A DNA stretch of 64,000 nucleotides from Holacanthus passer (Eukaryota > Chordata > Actinopteri > Pomacanthidae): positions 8,326,501 through 8,390,500 of the forward strand of contig JAFREQ010000014.1 of assembly GCA_025331565.1 (NCBI GenBank), given 5' to 3'. Below the pieces are notes generated by a model that was not told the origin of the DNA, searched no databases, and saw only the letters and a list, made by a program, of their open reading frames with translations. Both the position numbers and the translations under genes were made by a program. This document shows, in pieces, positions 49,233-59,544 of the stretch; the first letter of the stretch is position 1; each line of letters opens with the position of its first letter.

Positions 49233-50959
49233 GCTGTATTGTAATCGGGACCATGTTTTCATTAGTCATGATGGCATGTGGTGCAAACAGCTGGAAACAA
49301 GCGACCAATGATTCATGCTCTGTTTTCCCCCTCACATTGCAAATCTAGACTGCTTCTCTATAACAACTCATTATAGTGTCATAACTGGTGACTGTGCATT
49401 ATTGTCGTTCACTGTGCAATATTGTATTGTCTGTGCAATGTCTGTGCATCATATTACTACACACAATGTGTGCTCTGGATGTCAAATACTTCTTCTAAGT
49501 ACTACTTTTTTTTACTACTGTTATTATTTGTACTGCCACTTTTAAAAAAAATTGCATAGTACTTTATTCAATTTCCCTGTTTTGCCTGCTGTTGTAACCA
49601 GTGAACTTCCCCTGAGGGACTTCAATAAAGCTGATCTTATCTTACACACTATCTGTGATAACGCCTCTCTCTTTCATAGTGTCTGACCGGATCTCTGCTC
49701 CGTAGTGTCCTGGTGCTTCTTCTGTTGGCCAACGCCTGCAGTAAACGTGGATGTAACTATAAAGAAATCCTGGGCTCCTACACAGAGGTCATCCTGGTCG
49801 AGCTGCAGAATCTGGTATGAGAGCATTGCTGCGGAGCTTTGTGTGTGACTTTGATAGAAACATTTAATTCAGTGTAATCATTGACAGGTTTAGTCTGTGT
49901 GTGAGTCAGTTGCAGCTGTAATGAAACATGTTGGACCAATGCTTGGATATCCTGTGCCACTGTCTTCACTGCACCAGTAAATCTCATAACTTGACTTTTC
50001 CTCTTCTGAATGATAATTTTTTTAAAAATGATCCATATTTTTTTTACAGAATTTGACTGGCTCATTTAACACCTCCAAAGAGAGAGACCCCTGCCCCTCA
50101 GGAAAGGTAAATTATGTGCACTACAGTATGTGAACTTTCAGCACCATGGACAGGGTAATAATGGGGCATGTGTGTCCTCATTTGTCCTCACACTGTTAAA
50201 CTGCGGGCTTCACAAGAACCTGTCACATGAGCTGCTAGCGTGGCTTCATTGAAGATTTGATAAATGCAGTGTAACTTAAATTCGTTGTATAATGCCGTGA
50301 ACACATGATCCAGATTGGGCTGTTTTAAATGCTGTTTCATCTCCTTCACTTTTTTGTGCTACTTTCTAATGGCAGGCACGTCGCATACTCGTTTCCATCT
50401 ATGGTATGGCACAGCAGATGCGGTGTCACAGGAGTGGCAAGCAGCAGTCTGACCTGGAAAAGCCACTGGAGAGCATGGAGCAGCTCATCATTCACAACTG
50501 CAGCCCGAATTATCTGGTGAGGAGACCGACTGTGTAGAGAGCTATATTCTTCCATTTAGTTGAATGAATAGATCTACTGATTTTTTCATTTTCCCACAAC
50601 AAATAAGGATACAACACACAAAGCAAAGAGCAGAACAAAACTGCTCTACCCACCTCACACGTAAAGTAAGAAACAATTACAGGTTGGGCTTGGATGGTCT
50701 GATCTACGAGGTTACATAAACATCCTTAATGATGTGACCCTGATAAGAACACTATTAAAGCAGATCACTGGAGAAAGGACACATTTTGCTGCATAACAAT
50801 ACTCTGGTTGTATGTTTTCAGGGGAGGAAAGCCTCTTGTTCAGCTGTCCAGAAACTGAGAGGAAAGAAGAGAAAGAGGAACAGGTTAATCAAAGTTATCA
50901 AGGCACTAATCACTTGTTGGCAGAAACTGAGTGAGAGTGTCTATATGCTCTCAAACTAG
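49120..50959 (+). CDS. Putative IL-7/TSLP-like short-chain cytokine
   Basis: Five exons give a 157-aa secreted protein: 49120-49122 (ATG only), 49680-49814, 50050-50106, 50376-50516, 50822-50959. All four introns are GT-AG and phase 0, the usual pattern of short-chain four-helix cytokines. Residues 1-22 form a signal peptide (RSVLVLLLLANACS), and no other hydrophobic segment is present. The mature part has six cysteines (26, 61, 82, 107, 118, 144) and sequons at N47, N53 and N106. The C-terminal helix ends ALITCWQKL, like the T-C-W-N-K ending of human IL-7, and N106-C-S...GRK resembles the N-C-T...GRK block of IL-7. The start GCNYKEILGSYTEVI resembles the N-C-D-F-E-K-I helix A of TSLP, and GKKRKRNR parallels the basic run of TSLP. 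Human IL7 and TSLP have different neighbours. A gamma-chain-type receptor ligand is likely; exact orthology is open. Confidence 0.75.
49196..49226. repeat. (TG)n microsatellite
   Basis: About 15 TG units followed by CGCGC in intron 1 of the cytokine-like gene. Confidence 0.9.
49330..49655 (+). mobile_element. LINE 3'-end fragment in cytokine intron 1
   Basis: Low-complexity CTGTGCAATATTGT words and TTATTATTTGTACTGCC lead into CTGCTGTTGTAACCAGTGAA, CTTCCCCTGAGGGACTTCAA and TAAAGCTGATCTTATCTTA. This is the 3' end structure of a common teleost non-LTR retroelement ending in short TCTTA repeats. It is 5'-truncated and encodes nothing. Confidence 0.55.
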
Positions 50960-51360
50960 GAAATGTCGTGTCTTCCTGGTTCCTGCAAGCCCGTGCTACT
51001 TTCTCATGAAGACATCCGGTGAATTTCCAGAATGTTCACTGCATCAAACAGAGGATCCTACACGACCAACGACCCACTGCAACGTCATGAATGTTTACTG
51101 TTCTCAAGTTCTCAGTGTTTCATGTCGTAAAACTACACCAGACTTTGCATGTCAGCATGTTTATGGAAACATTTCATAATAACCACAGATAAGCTAAAAA
51201 TATCTACAATGCATTCAGATACTTCCAGAATATGCACATTTTCCAAGGTCTCTTGTTGTAACAACCATGTTTGTCTTTGTAAGCCATATGTTACCATACA
51301 CATGAAATGTTCGTCTGTCAATTATGTTTTGGAGTATATGCAATATAATAAAACAAACTT
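50960..51360 (+). other. 3' untranslated region of the cytokine-like gene
   Basis: About 400 bp from the TAG stop to the polyadenylation signal. It has several ATG-T-TT and TTTAT words, but no clear ATTTA cluster of the kind seen in many cytokine mRNAs. No repeat is recognised. Confidence 0.55.
51347..51352 (+). promoter_or_regulatory. Polyadenylation signal of the cytokine-like gene
   Basis: AATAAA about 390 bp after the stop, followed by a T-rich run at 51360-51380. It ends the transcript roughly 480 bp before the likely AAR2 leader. Confidence 0.6.
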
Positions 51361-51829
51361 TTTAAAATGTTTTTTTTTCTACTCATATAAAGTGTTGGAA
51401 CGGTGTTTATTGTTATTCTCATTATTCCTATTCTTTATCTTCTTTGTCTTCACGACTGTCACAATCATGATGATGATCTTCTTTCATTATTATCAGTGGT
51501 GTGGGTATAGGCGTAGTACCAATTACAATAGGCTTAAAAAAAATCTTGATTACATAGTCAATGTACAAAAATCAGAGTTTACAAAAAGGGTGAAAGAAAA
51601 GTAATAAATAAGAAAGAAATTATTAAAGGTAAATAGAAAAAGTTGATATCACACTTGCCCTTTTTTATTAGTTGTTGCCTTAAGGGAATTAGATCATAAA
51701 AATAACACTATATTGTATTTATCTAACATAACAATGAAGTTAATCATATCTTTTGGAGCGAGAACTCAAAGTCAAAAATAGTTTTGTGCCTCCCGAAAGC
51801 TCTTATTGCTGTAAAAGCGGAACTCTTCT

Positions 51830-51927
51830 AAAGTAGCACTGTTTCCGACCGGAGCAGAAGATATGTTGCACAGCTTCGACCAAACGATTTGCTAACGATG
51901 TGAAACATCAACAACCGGCTGCACAAG
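51830..51927 (+). other. AAR2: Probable AAR2 non-coding exon 1
   Basis: A GC-richer stretch ends in ACAAG|GTATCG at 51928, a plausible donor. A pyrimidine-rich acceptor TTTTAATCAG ends at 52196, 20 bp before the AAR2 ATG. Splicing would join a short leader exon to the coding exon, as in human AAR2, which has a non-coding first exon. The 5' border is a guess. Confidence 0.45.
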
Positions 51928-52216
51928 GTATCGTGTCAGTAAATTCACATCACTATTAACACGTTTACACAAAATGTACGTTTAAAATCGGCTCGTTTGT
52001 TTATTACTGTTATATTTTCTGGCTTCCGTTTTTCAGAGACAAATAAAAACCGCGTCCGTCAGAAACATTTTTAAAAAATCAGCATCGCTGTGTTAAACAG
52101 TCGGACGTCACGTTGAATCAAACGGAGCATAAAAACTCTCAGTTAACTTTTAAAAGCAGACTTTAGTTCTTGTGTTGTCTGGTGTGTTTTAATCAGTGAG
52201 TCAGGACAGATCAGAC

Positions 52217-54497
52217 ATGTCCAGCAGCAGCAGCAGTGCAGACATGGATCCAGATGTGGCTCGCAGGTTGTTTGAGGAGGGAGCCTTCCTGGTGCTGCTC
52301 GGTGTCCCTCAGGGCACAGAGCTGGGGATTGACTGCAAGAGCTGGCAGGTGGGTCCCCGCTTCAAGGGGGTGAAGATGATCCCCCCGGGCCTGCACTTCC
52401 TCCACTACTGCTCTGCTAACCCTCCAAGTTGTGGAGGAGAAATTGGCCCAAAGACGGGCCTCTTCCTGTTTCTCAAACCCAGAGAGATCCTCTTGGCCAA
52501 CTGGGATCCCCAAAAAGAAGATCTGGACTTCTCAGCCTCCCAGAATGAAGAGGAGGTGAGCCGGATCAGGGGGAACTTGAGAGACCTGGATCCTTTCCTG
52601 GGGCCCTATCCGTATGAGGTGATGAGGAAATGGGTGTCCCTCACTGACCGTCTGACTAAGGAGGTGGCAAACAACCTGCAGCCTCTGTCGGGACGAGTGT
52701 GCGCCTTCAGCGATGTCATCCCCGAGGTTCAGTTCAGACACACTAAAGACAGGGCAGAGCAGCCGAGGAACGACACAGCTTGTCAGAGCATGAAGGAGGG
52801 ACTCGACAGGCTCCCCAGGATGAAGCTGAGGGAGGGGACAGAGTTGCGCTTCTCTGTTATCCCCCAGAAGACCTACCCTCCCGGGGCCACGCCGGCCGAG
52901 ATCACCCAGTGTAGCCTGGACCTGAGCTACGCCCTGGAGACTGTGCTGGAGAAGAACCACAAGCTGCAGCCTCTCAACCTGCTGGGTATGGGCTAGAGAT
53001 ACTAAAATGAAACAATCTAAACAGAACACAATTACATTTATAGGAATAAAAAGACTAAATTTTGTCTCTCTCCTTTCAGGTGAGCTGCAGTTTGCCTTTG
53101 TATGTTTCCTGCTTGGAAATGTATATGAGGGCTTTGAGCACTGGAAGTGTCTCCTCACTCTGCTGTGTCGTTCAGAGGAGACAATGCGAAAGCGTAAGGA
53201 GCTCTACCTGGGGCTCATCGCAGTGCTCTACCACCAGCTCGGAGAAATCCCGCCGGACTTCTTTGTCGACATCGTGTCTCAGAACAACTTCCTCACCTCC
53301 ACGCTGCAGGTAGATGCACAACTTCAGATGTGTTATTGCTGGGATGAACATAATGTCAAACTGCACATAGACACGGCATTTTTTTTCTGAGCTTGTCATG
53401 GTCTAAATATCTCAAGTGAAAGCACAGTAATTTATGATACTGAATTTCTACTGTCGCATCTGAATGTGTAAAAAGAAAAAGAACTCAAAAGAAAAATGCA
53501 AATGGTATGAACTTGTTTTTGGACTCCTAATTGGCTTAATCACTGTAGAATTCTAAATGAAATTAGTGACATATTAGACAAGTCAAGTCAGGGTATTTCA
53601 AAGATCAGGGCTATGGCTCTTAGTTATCAAGTGTCTCAGAAGTAGCAAGGTGGTCCTTCCCGTCTTGAATTTCTCACATTGACATGCATGTGGTCCTTTA
53701 TTTTGGGATTTACTTTCTTTACCCAGGAAAGTAATCTTATCCACCCAATTGAGACACATGGAGAGCTGTCTTAACCAGTTAGGAATTCCCAGGAGGTGGT
53801 AAATGATATGGGAAATACAAACACACATTTCAGTTGATGTGGAATTGTATGATGTAGATTTGGAAGAGTTTCAGGGAGGTGGTGAAGAGGGATGGGCAAG
53901 TGCTACTCCTCTGGGGATCAACCTGGCAAGCCTCCTGTCACAAGCCTGTTTCTCTGACCTTTAGTCTGCCGCTGCACTGGTTGTTGCTGTTTCTTGAAAA
54001 CATTGTCTTACTCAACTGGGATGTAATCATTATATTCAAAGTAACAAGCTGACAGCTCTCCCAAAAGTGTTTTTGCAAATAAGCTCAAGCTAGAAAGTAT
54101 GGGTTCCTGCACAACTTTGATTGTGTCTATTCCACCTTAAGGCTCCAGCATTTCCCCATGTGATGTCAGTGTCATGAATAGCTCGTTCATGATCCTGGAT
54201 GTTGCGAGCAAAACAGTTTGGACATGCCCACACCAGCGAATCAACAGCAGTGTCAAAGCATCGCCCAATTATTATTATTCACATTTGCAGGTCCAAATCA
54301 TTACATCGTTTTGACTCATTTTCTTGCAGGACTTTTTCCAGTTTGCCAGTGGACCTGGTGTAGACGGCACGCTGCGTAAGAGAGCGGAGAAGTTCAAAGC
54401 TCACCTGACCAAGAAGTTTAGCTGGGACTTCGATGCAGACTTGGACGACTGCGCCCCGGTGGTGGTGGAACTGCCTGAAGGTGTTACAGTGGACTGA
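52217..54497 (+). CDS. AAR2: AAR2 splicing factor homologue
   Basis: AAR2 is the U5 snRNP assembly factor. It holds PRPF8 in an immature cytoplasmic particle and is exchanged for the BRR2 helicase. Exons 52217-52985, 53080-53309 and 54330-54497 total 1167 bp, encoding 388 aa against 384 in human. Junctions are G|GT (phase 1) and CAG|GAC (phase 0). The N-terminal domain has MDPDVARRLFEEGAF, GPRFKGVKMIPPGLHFLHY, then FLGPYPYEVMRKWVSLT. The C-terminal helical domain has ATPAEIT, DLSYALETVL, GELQFAFVCFLLGNVYEGFE, YHQLGEIPPDFFVDIVSQ and the final CAPVVVELPEG. All match the human protein closely. The start at 52217 gives an MSSSSSSAD lead before MDPDVARRLF; the second Met at 52244 is an alternative. 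No frame breaks. Confidence 0.97.
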
Positions 54498-55125
54498 GAC
54501 TCTAAAATGGAGTGGACACGCTGGGACCGTAAACCAGAAACAGGACTGAAATAATCTGACAGTGAAGGAAACCAGCGAAGCCTAGTATTTAACACCAGAT
54601 CCGAAGGTTCTCAGAAGGCTTGAGGAAGCGTAAACAACTGGGCTGCTGCAGTGTCTCGGTCAGCCAAATGACCAAACACTCTTAGCTTCAGTAACACCAG
54701 TAGATCTCTAACACTTGTTACATGTGGGCTCCACAACATCTTCTTATATATGTACACAATTTGTACTCTGTTATGAAGAAAGCAAACATGTTATTAAGTC
54801 CTGAGTGTCAAGCCATTGCAGAGCTGCAGTATACCAAATGTCACTGGTGCCCTCTGGTGGTGGTTTTCTCTGTGTTCAGCAAGTGAGTTGTCTTGCATTG
54901 CTTGACAGTTTTACCCCAGTTGCAAAACATTTATTGCCAAAATCAACCCTAGTATTTTAAACCTCGCTGTAGTTGGCGAGTTCATTAATGGCTATGCTAA
55001 GAAGTCTAACTTTAAGAGAATTGTAGATTTACAGGATTTTGCTAGAAGACAACAGAAGTATTGTGTGACTGTAGAGGTTCTATTTCTCATATATTAAAAA
55101 TAAATAATACTATGTGTTGATAAAT
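54498..55125 (+). other. AAR2: AAR2 3' untranslated region
   Basis: It extends from the TGA stop to the polyadenylation signal at 55099. It has no conserved frame. A TGCCCTCTGGTGG word lies at 54848-54860 (see the CTCF-like finding). Confidence 0.55.
55099..55104 (+). promoter_or_regulatory. Polyadenylation signal, AAR2
   Basis: Overlapping ATTAAA (55093) and AATAAA (55099), about 600 bp after the stop, followed by TGTGTTGATAAATGCC and T-rich sequence. Confidence 0.6.
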
Positions 55126-58100
55126 GCCTTTGTTTCCAAACTGCTAAAAATGCTGAATTTATGGTTTGTAATTCTAAGTGGTCAAACATGAAGACACATC
55201 TCTGCTCTTCAAAACTTTTCTTAAAGTTGAGTTTTACTTTTCTTATGATTTATTGGATCCAACCTCCCTTTAATAAAAACAAGTCTTTTGATACAAAACA
55301 GCCTTGTAGTGGTTCGCATATTTCAATGCCTGTCATCACTTCCACCTCTTCCACTAGATGGCGTTCATGGGCTTTTTGTGAATATTTACAACTTTGTATA
55401 TCTTCCTAAGGATCTTGATTGTGAATGAGCATTTCCACAGACTGAAAAGCTGTTCTTTTAAGTGCTGAGAAGAACCAGGTTCTGGTTGGAATTGGCAGTT
55501 GTCTGTGTGCAGCATGACAGTCAGGGTGGAAATCGTCTTGAAGCTGTCTCTCGATCTCAAGAAGGATGATTTGAGGAATAACAGGTGTAGGAATAAGTGG
55601 TGAACAGACAGCAACTGGATAAACTGGGTAACATAATTACACGCAATTTATTAGCTGTGTGTGTGTATGTGAATGTGTCCCTTCTCTGACGGTGATGGAT
55701 GGGACAGGCCTTGTGTTCGCCTGTTGGTCCATCAATCCATTCGCTCGTTAATATCTCCTCTACCCTTCCTGGACCTTTTTTTTTTTTTTTCTCTCCAGCT
55801 GGACGTGTCTGCTTTGACATGTCCCAGCTTCACGAACCCATCTATAACCATAAAGCTGCTGTGAAAAGGACTAAAGCCGTCTAATGTAATTATGTGAATC
55901 AATAGAGTCTGGGCCTGTTGATGGAGATCCAAACGCCAATACAAAAAAAGAAAAATCCATTCTCTTCCCAGAAGACAGATGGTATTGTGAAATGGATGGT
56001 AATGCTAGGCTTTATGATGAAATCCCCCCCTTTTGAAAATTTACACACATCTTAAAAGAAGATCAGTTCAGCATTTGTGGTCCAGTGTGAGACCACTGGG
56101 GCCCAGCGCTGGTTGTTACTTTCCTTTTGAATGCAATTAGATGGAGAAAATGGCCTGGAACACATGGTGGAAACATATCAGCACAACATGGAAGGAAATG
56201 TACGCCAATTATTTGTAGATTCGTTTTCCTCTCCTGGGATGAAATACTGTACATTGTCAATGAAGACAGTCTCAGAAACTACACTGCGGGGACGTCCTTG
56301 GCATTCCAGCCCCTCCATTAGTGCTGGAATTACAGCATACAGCAAGTCAGGGGACGACTCATTAAGTGTCCAGCTTCTCTGTGCACCCATTCACCCTCGG
56401 CGAGCGCTCTCCTGCCATGTTTCCCGGTATGGCAACCATTTTCCTTTTAATCTCTCTTATTTGTTTCGTTTGGTGCGGCCGCCCCGGGGAGTGAAGCACG
56501 CTGGGAAACGGACTGCTCTGATTGTGAAGGACCTCAAAGACAAGCAGGCCCTGTCAGTCATGGTGGAGCTTTCTCTCCATTAGATGTGAGCTGGCCATTT
56601 CCATGGGGCTCACAAGCTGCTCGCCCTGCCAGTGTAAACACAGGCCCGTCTGTTTCTTTCCCAGTCACTCACCCGCTCTCCTCCCCCCCCCTCACGGCAG
56701 CGAGGAGGATGGATGTTGGTGTGTGTGTCTGCATGTGTACGACTTCTTGACCGAACACTGATTCTGGCTTTAATATTGTTTGATCATGTGCGTATTGAAT
56801 TATTAATCGACCCAGAAATTAGTGATCACCCAAACCTCTGCAATCAAGGGTTGTATTAGATGGATTTTACTGTCCTTAATAGTGGAAATCTTGGAAATAT
56901 AGTGAGAAATAAGCAGGATTGTCTGTGTCACTGACGTTCTCCAAACTATATTTTTATAGAAGGGTTTCATTCTCATGCTCTGCCTCTTTCTGTGCAGATT
57001 ACTTGTTGCCATTTCTCTGTCTGCTGTGTGTCTTTCAGCCATGGAAGTGAAGTTTCTTCCTATGACCACTTTGATGTATGGCAAGATGCATAATTATAAT
57101 GAATAGCTTGTCAAAAAGTGGGCCTTTTGGTAATTGCCCGTGTCCTTAGCTTGCATGTGGGGAAAGATGTTGGGCCAGAAGTGGACCTCTCTGACCTCTT
57201 TGTACAGACTGCACAGGCAAAAGTATAATTACAAACTTTTGGCAGTGTGGTTAACAATTTAAAGCCTCAGCATTCAGGTGTAAAACCAAAAATTCCAGAT
57301 AACAGTTGACTTGCTCTCTTAAACTAAATATGAAGGCATGAAACATCTGCTCATGTGCATATGTGTTCTCTTCCCTGTCTGCACACATCAGGTTCCCTTT
57401 TGTCTTGGACGTTTCAATCGTTATCTGCCTCCATAAGTGTTGATGACCAGACTGTGATTCCTCTCTATTCTCCTCTCTGCTGCATTACCAGCGGGGCTTC
57501 ACATGTCTGACTCGCATGACCCAAATGTGAGGCAGGCACGTGTACATTTTCCCAGGACGTTCATATGAGTGCGCGGTGTGGGGCGCGTGCACATTTAGAG
57601 CTCTGGTGCCCAGACATATGGACGGGTGGGTGGGTGGGTGGGGGACGTGTACTAAAAGCGGGGATGGACGAAGTTTAAAATCCCTCCTGGAAATTTCATA
57701 CACACCAGGGGAGAGTAAGAGAGAGAGAGTGTCTGCGAGTGTGTGAACAATATGTTCTGTTATAGCGATCTGCTGAAGTGATTAAAGGCAGGAGCTAAAA
57801 ACAAGGCGGTAGACCTTTGAGGTCTGGTCAGCAGGCGTGTGTGTCTGTCAGCGTGTGTGCGTCTGGTCATGTACAGCATAATGACACGACAGCTGGCCGG
57901 TGAACGTCTCAGGCTGACTAACTAAAGTTGCAGAGGTGAAACAAGTCCATGCTGTGATTAGCGCACACACACAGCAGCACAACAGAGACAGACATAACCT
58001 CCACCGTCATGTCACAGTGTTGTCGCAGAGCTCATAAAAGTGTCTGCGCCCGTGCTGTATATCATCCTTGTGAGATTAACCAAACACTGGACGAGTCATT

Positions 58101-58332
58101 TTGAGTCGAGCACGGTTCAGACGAACCACAGGAAAGCTCCTTTCCTGGTCCCTATTCCCAGTCCGCAGTCCATCAGATAGCTTTCACTCTCCCCCACCTG
58201 CCCATCAGATGACTGATCTCTGACTTCCATTTTTAGTGAGTGTGTGTTGTCTTTGGCTGTGGCACTCAAGAGCGTGAACTCTGGCAGACCTTGTCACAGC
58301 AGAAAGGTTTTGAATACCGCTACGCCCCCCAA

Positions 58333-58357
58333 ACACACACACACACACACACACACA
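58333..58357. repeat. (CA)n microsatellite
   Basis: About 12 CA units in the region right of AAR2. Confidence 0.9.
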
Positions 58358-59076
58358 ACCTTTCACGATTGCTTACTTTCTCTTCCTAGCCTTATTTTAC
58401 TCATGCGACTGTGTGTGAGGGTTTTGAGGAGAAAGCAGACCCCTCCTGGTAGCCCCACACCCAGGGGACGACCAGCTAAATGGTGAGAGGGCGGAGAGGA
58501 AGGGAAGGAGGGAAACCCAGAGCAGACTGGCCTTTTAGATGGCGCTCTGAGGAGGATGAAAACATTCATCACTCACTGTTTTCTACTGGGTATTAAAAGT
58601 CATTCCTGTCTCCTTCTGTCCTTTTTCTGCTTTCTATCAATTCTCTTTACTTTCTCTTTACCTCGTGTCTGTTAACCCTCCACCGCTTGCACTAACATCC
58701 TCCACCTTGTGAATAATTCAGAGATTTCTGATGTATTATTCAGACTTTTCTCTCTCTCTCTCTCCAACACACACTGCTTTTGTCTGCTTTGATTTTTTTT
58801 GCCCTTAAAGTTAAAATAGAAATTGAATAGAAACATCCTTTTTTCCTCCCTCCCTCTACCTGCCTCCTCTACCAATCAGATATGAGAGATGACCCCAGCA
58901 AGTATTTTCCAACATGGAACCAAAGATTCAAGGATTGAATACAAAGTTACTTATTTTCCTAAAAGTAAAACAGATTTTTAACAGCTTTTTCTCTAAAATG
59001 AATGTAAGAAATGAAGGGCCTGCAAGTGTGCACATATGTTTATGTTACTTTAAATTACTGCTAAGTCTTTAAGGTT

Positions 59077-59544
59077 AGTGGTTCCCAACCTGGCCAACCT
59101 TTTGGCTTGTTAACCCTGAAATCAAAACAGTGTTACTTTCTATTAGATTGCATTAATCTGACTCTTTTGTCCAAAGTCACTTACAATAAGTGCATTCAAA
59201 CTCGAAAGGAAAAAGATCGAGATGTCATGGAAACTAAAGTACAAGTGTTGTCTTTTTTTTTTAGGAAATGGGAGTGAGTGCAAACATGGGGTGTCATGGC
59301 ATTGTTTTTATTTTTTTTATTAACAGATTGGTATTGACTCTGCTGTCCTGAATGTCCACTTGCACCCACTTGTCACTGGTTGCACATTTCTACCAGTTGT
59401 GACCAGTTCAACCAACTTGTTTTATTTGGATAAGTTTTAGAGAACCAAAGAGGTAAAATGATTCTTTGTGCTGCATAAATATGTCTCTTTTGCTTTCCTC
59501 TTCCTCAAATTTGTCTTCTGAGCGACCCCAGGTTGGGAACCACT
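59077..59544. mobile_element. hAT-like MITE with 17-bp inverted termini
   Basis: The left end reads AGTGGTTCCCAACCTGG, and the right end is its exact reverse complement (CCAGGTTGGGAACCACT). This gives a 468-bp element with no coding capacity. The terminal sequence resembles ends of non-autonomous hAT elements in vertebrates. A clear 8-bp target duplication was not seen. The inner sequence is T-rich and includes GTCACTTACAATAAGTGCAT. Confidence 0.75.

Noticed and set aside
51149..51604. 151-codon plus-strand frame downstream of the cytokine gene
   Set aside because: It crosses the cytokine 3' UTR and poly(A) signal and encodes AT-driven Phe/Tyr/Lys-rich sequence without similarity to anything known.
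52196..52216. Upstream extension of the AAR2 frame
   Set aside because: The frame begins at GTG within a likely splice acceptor; the first ATG is 52217.
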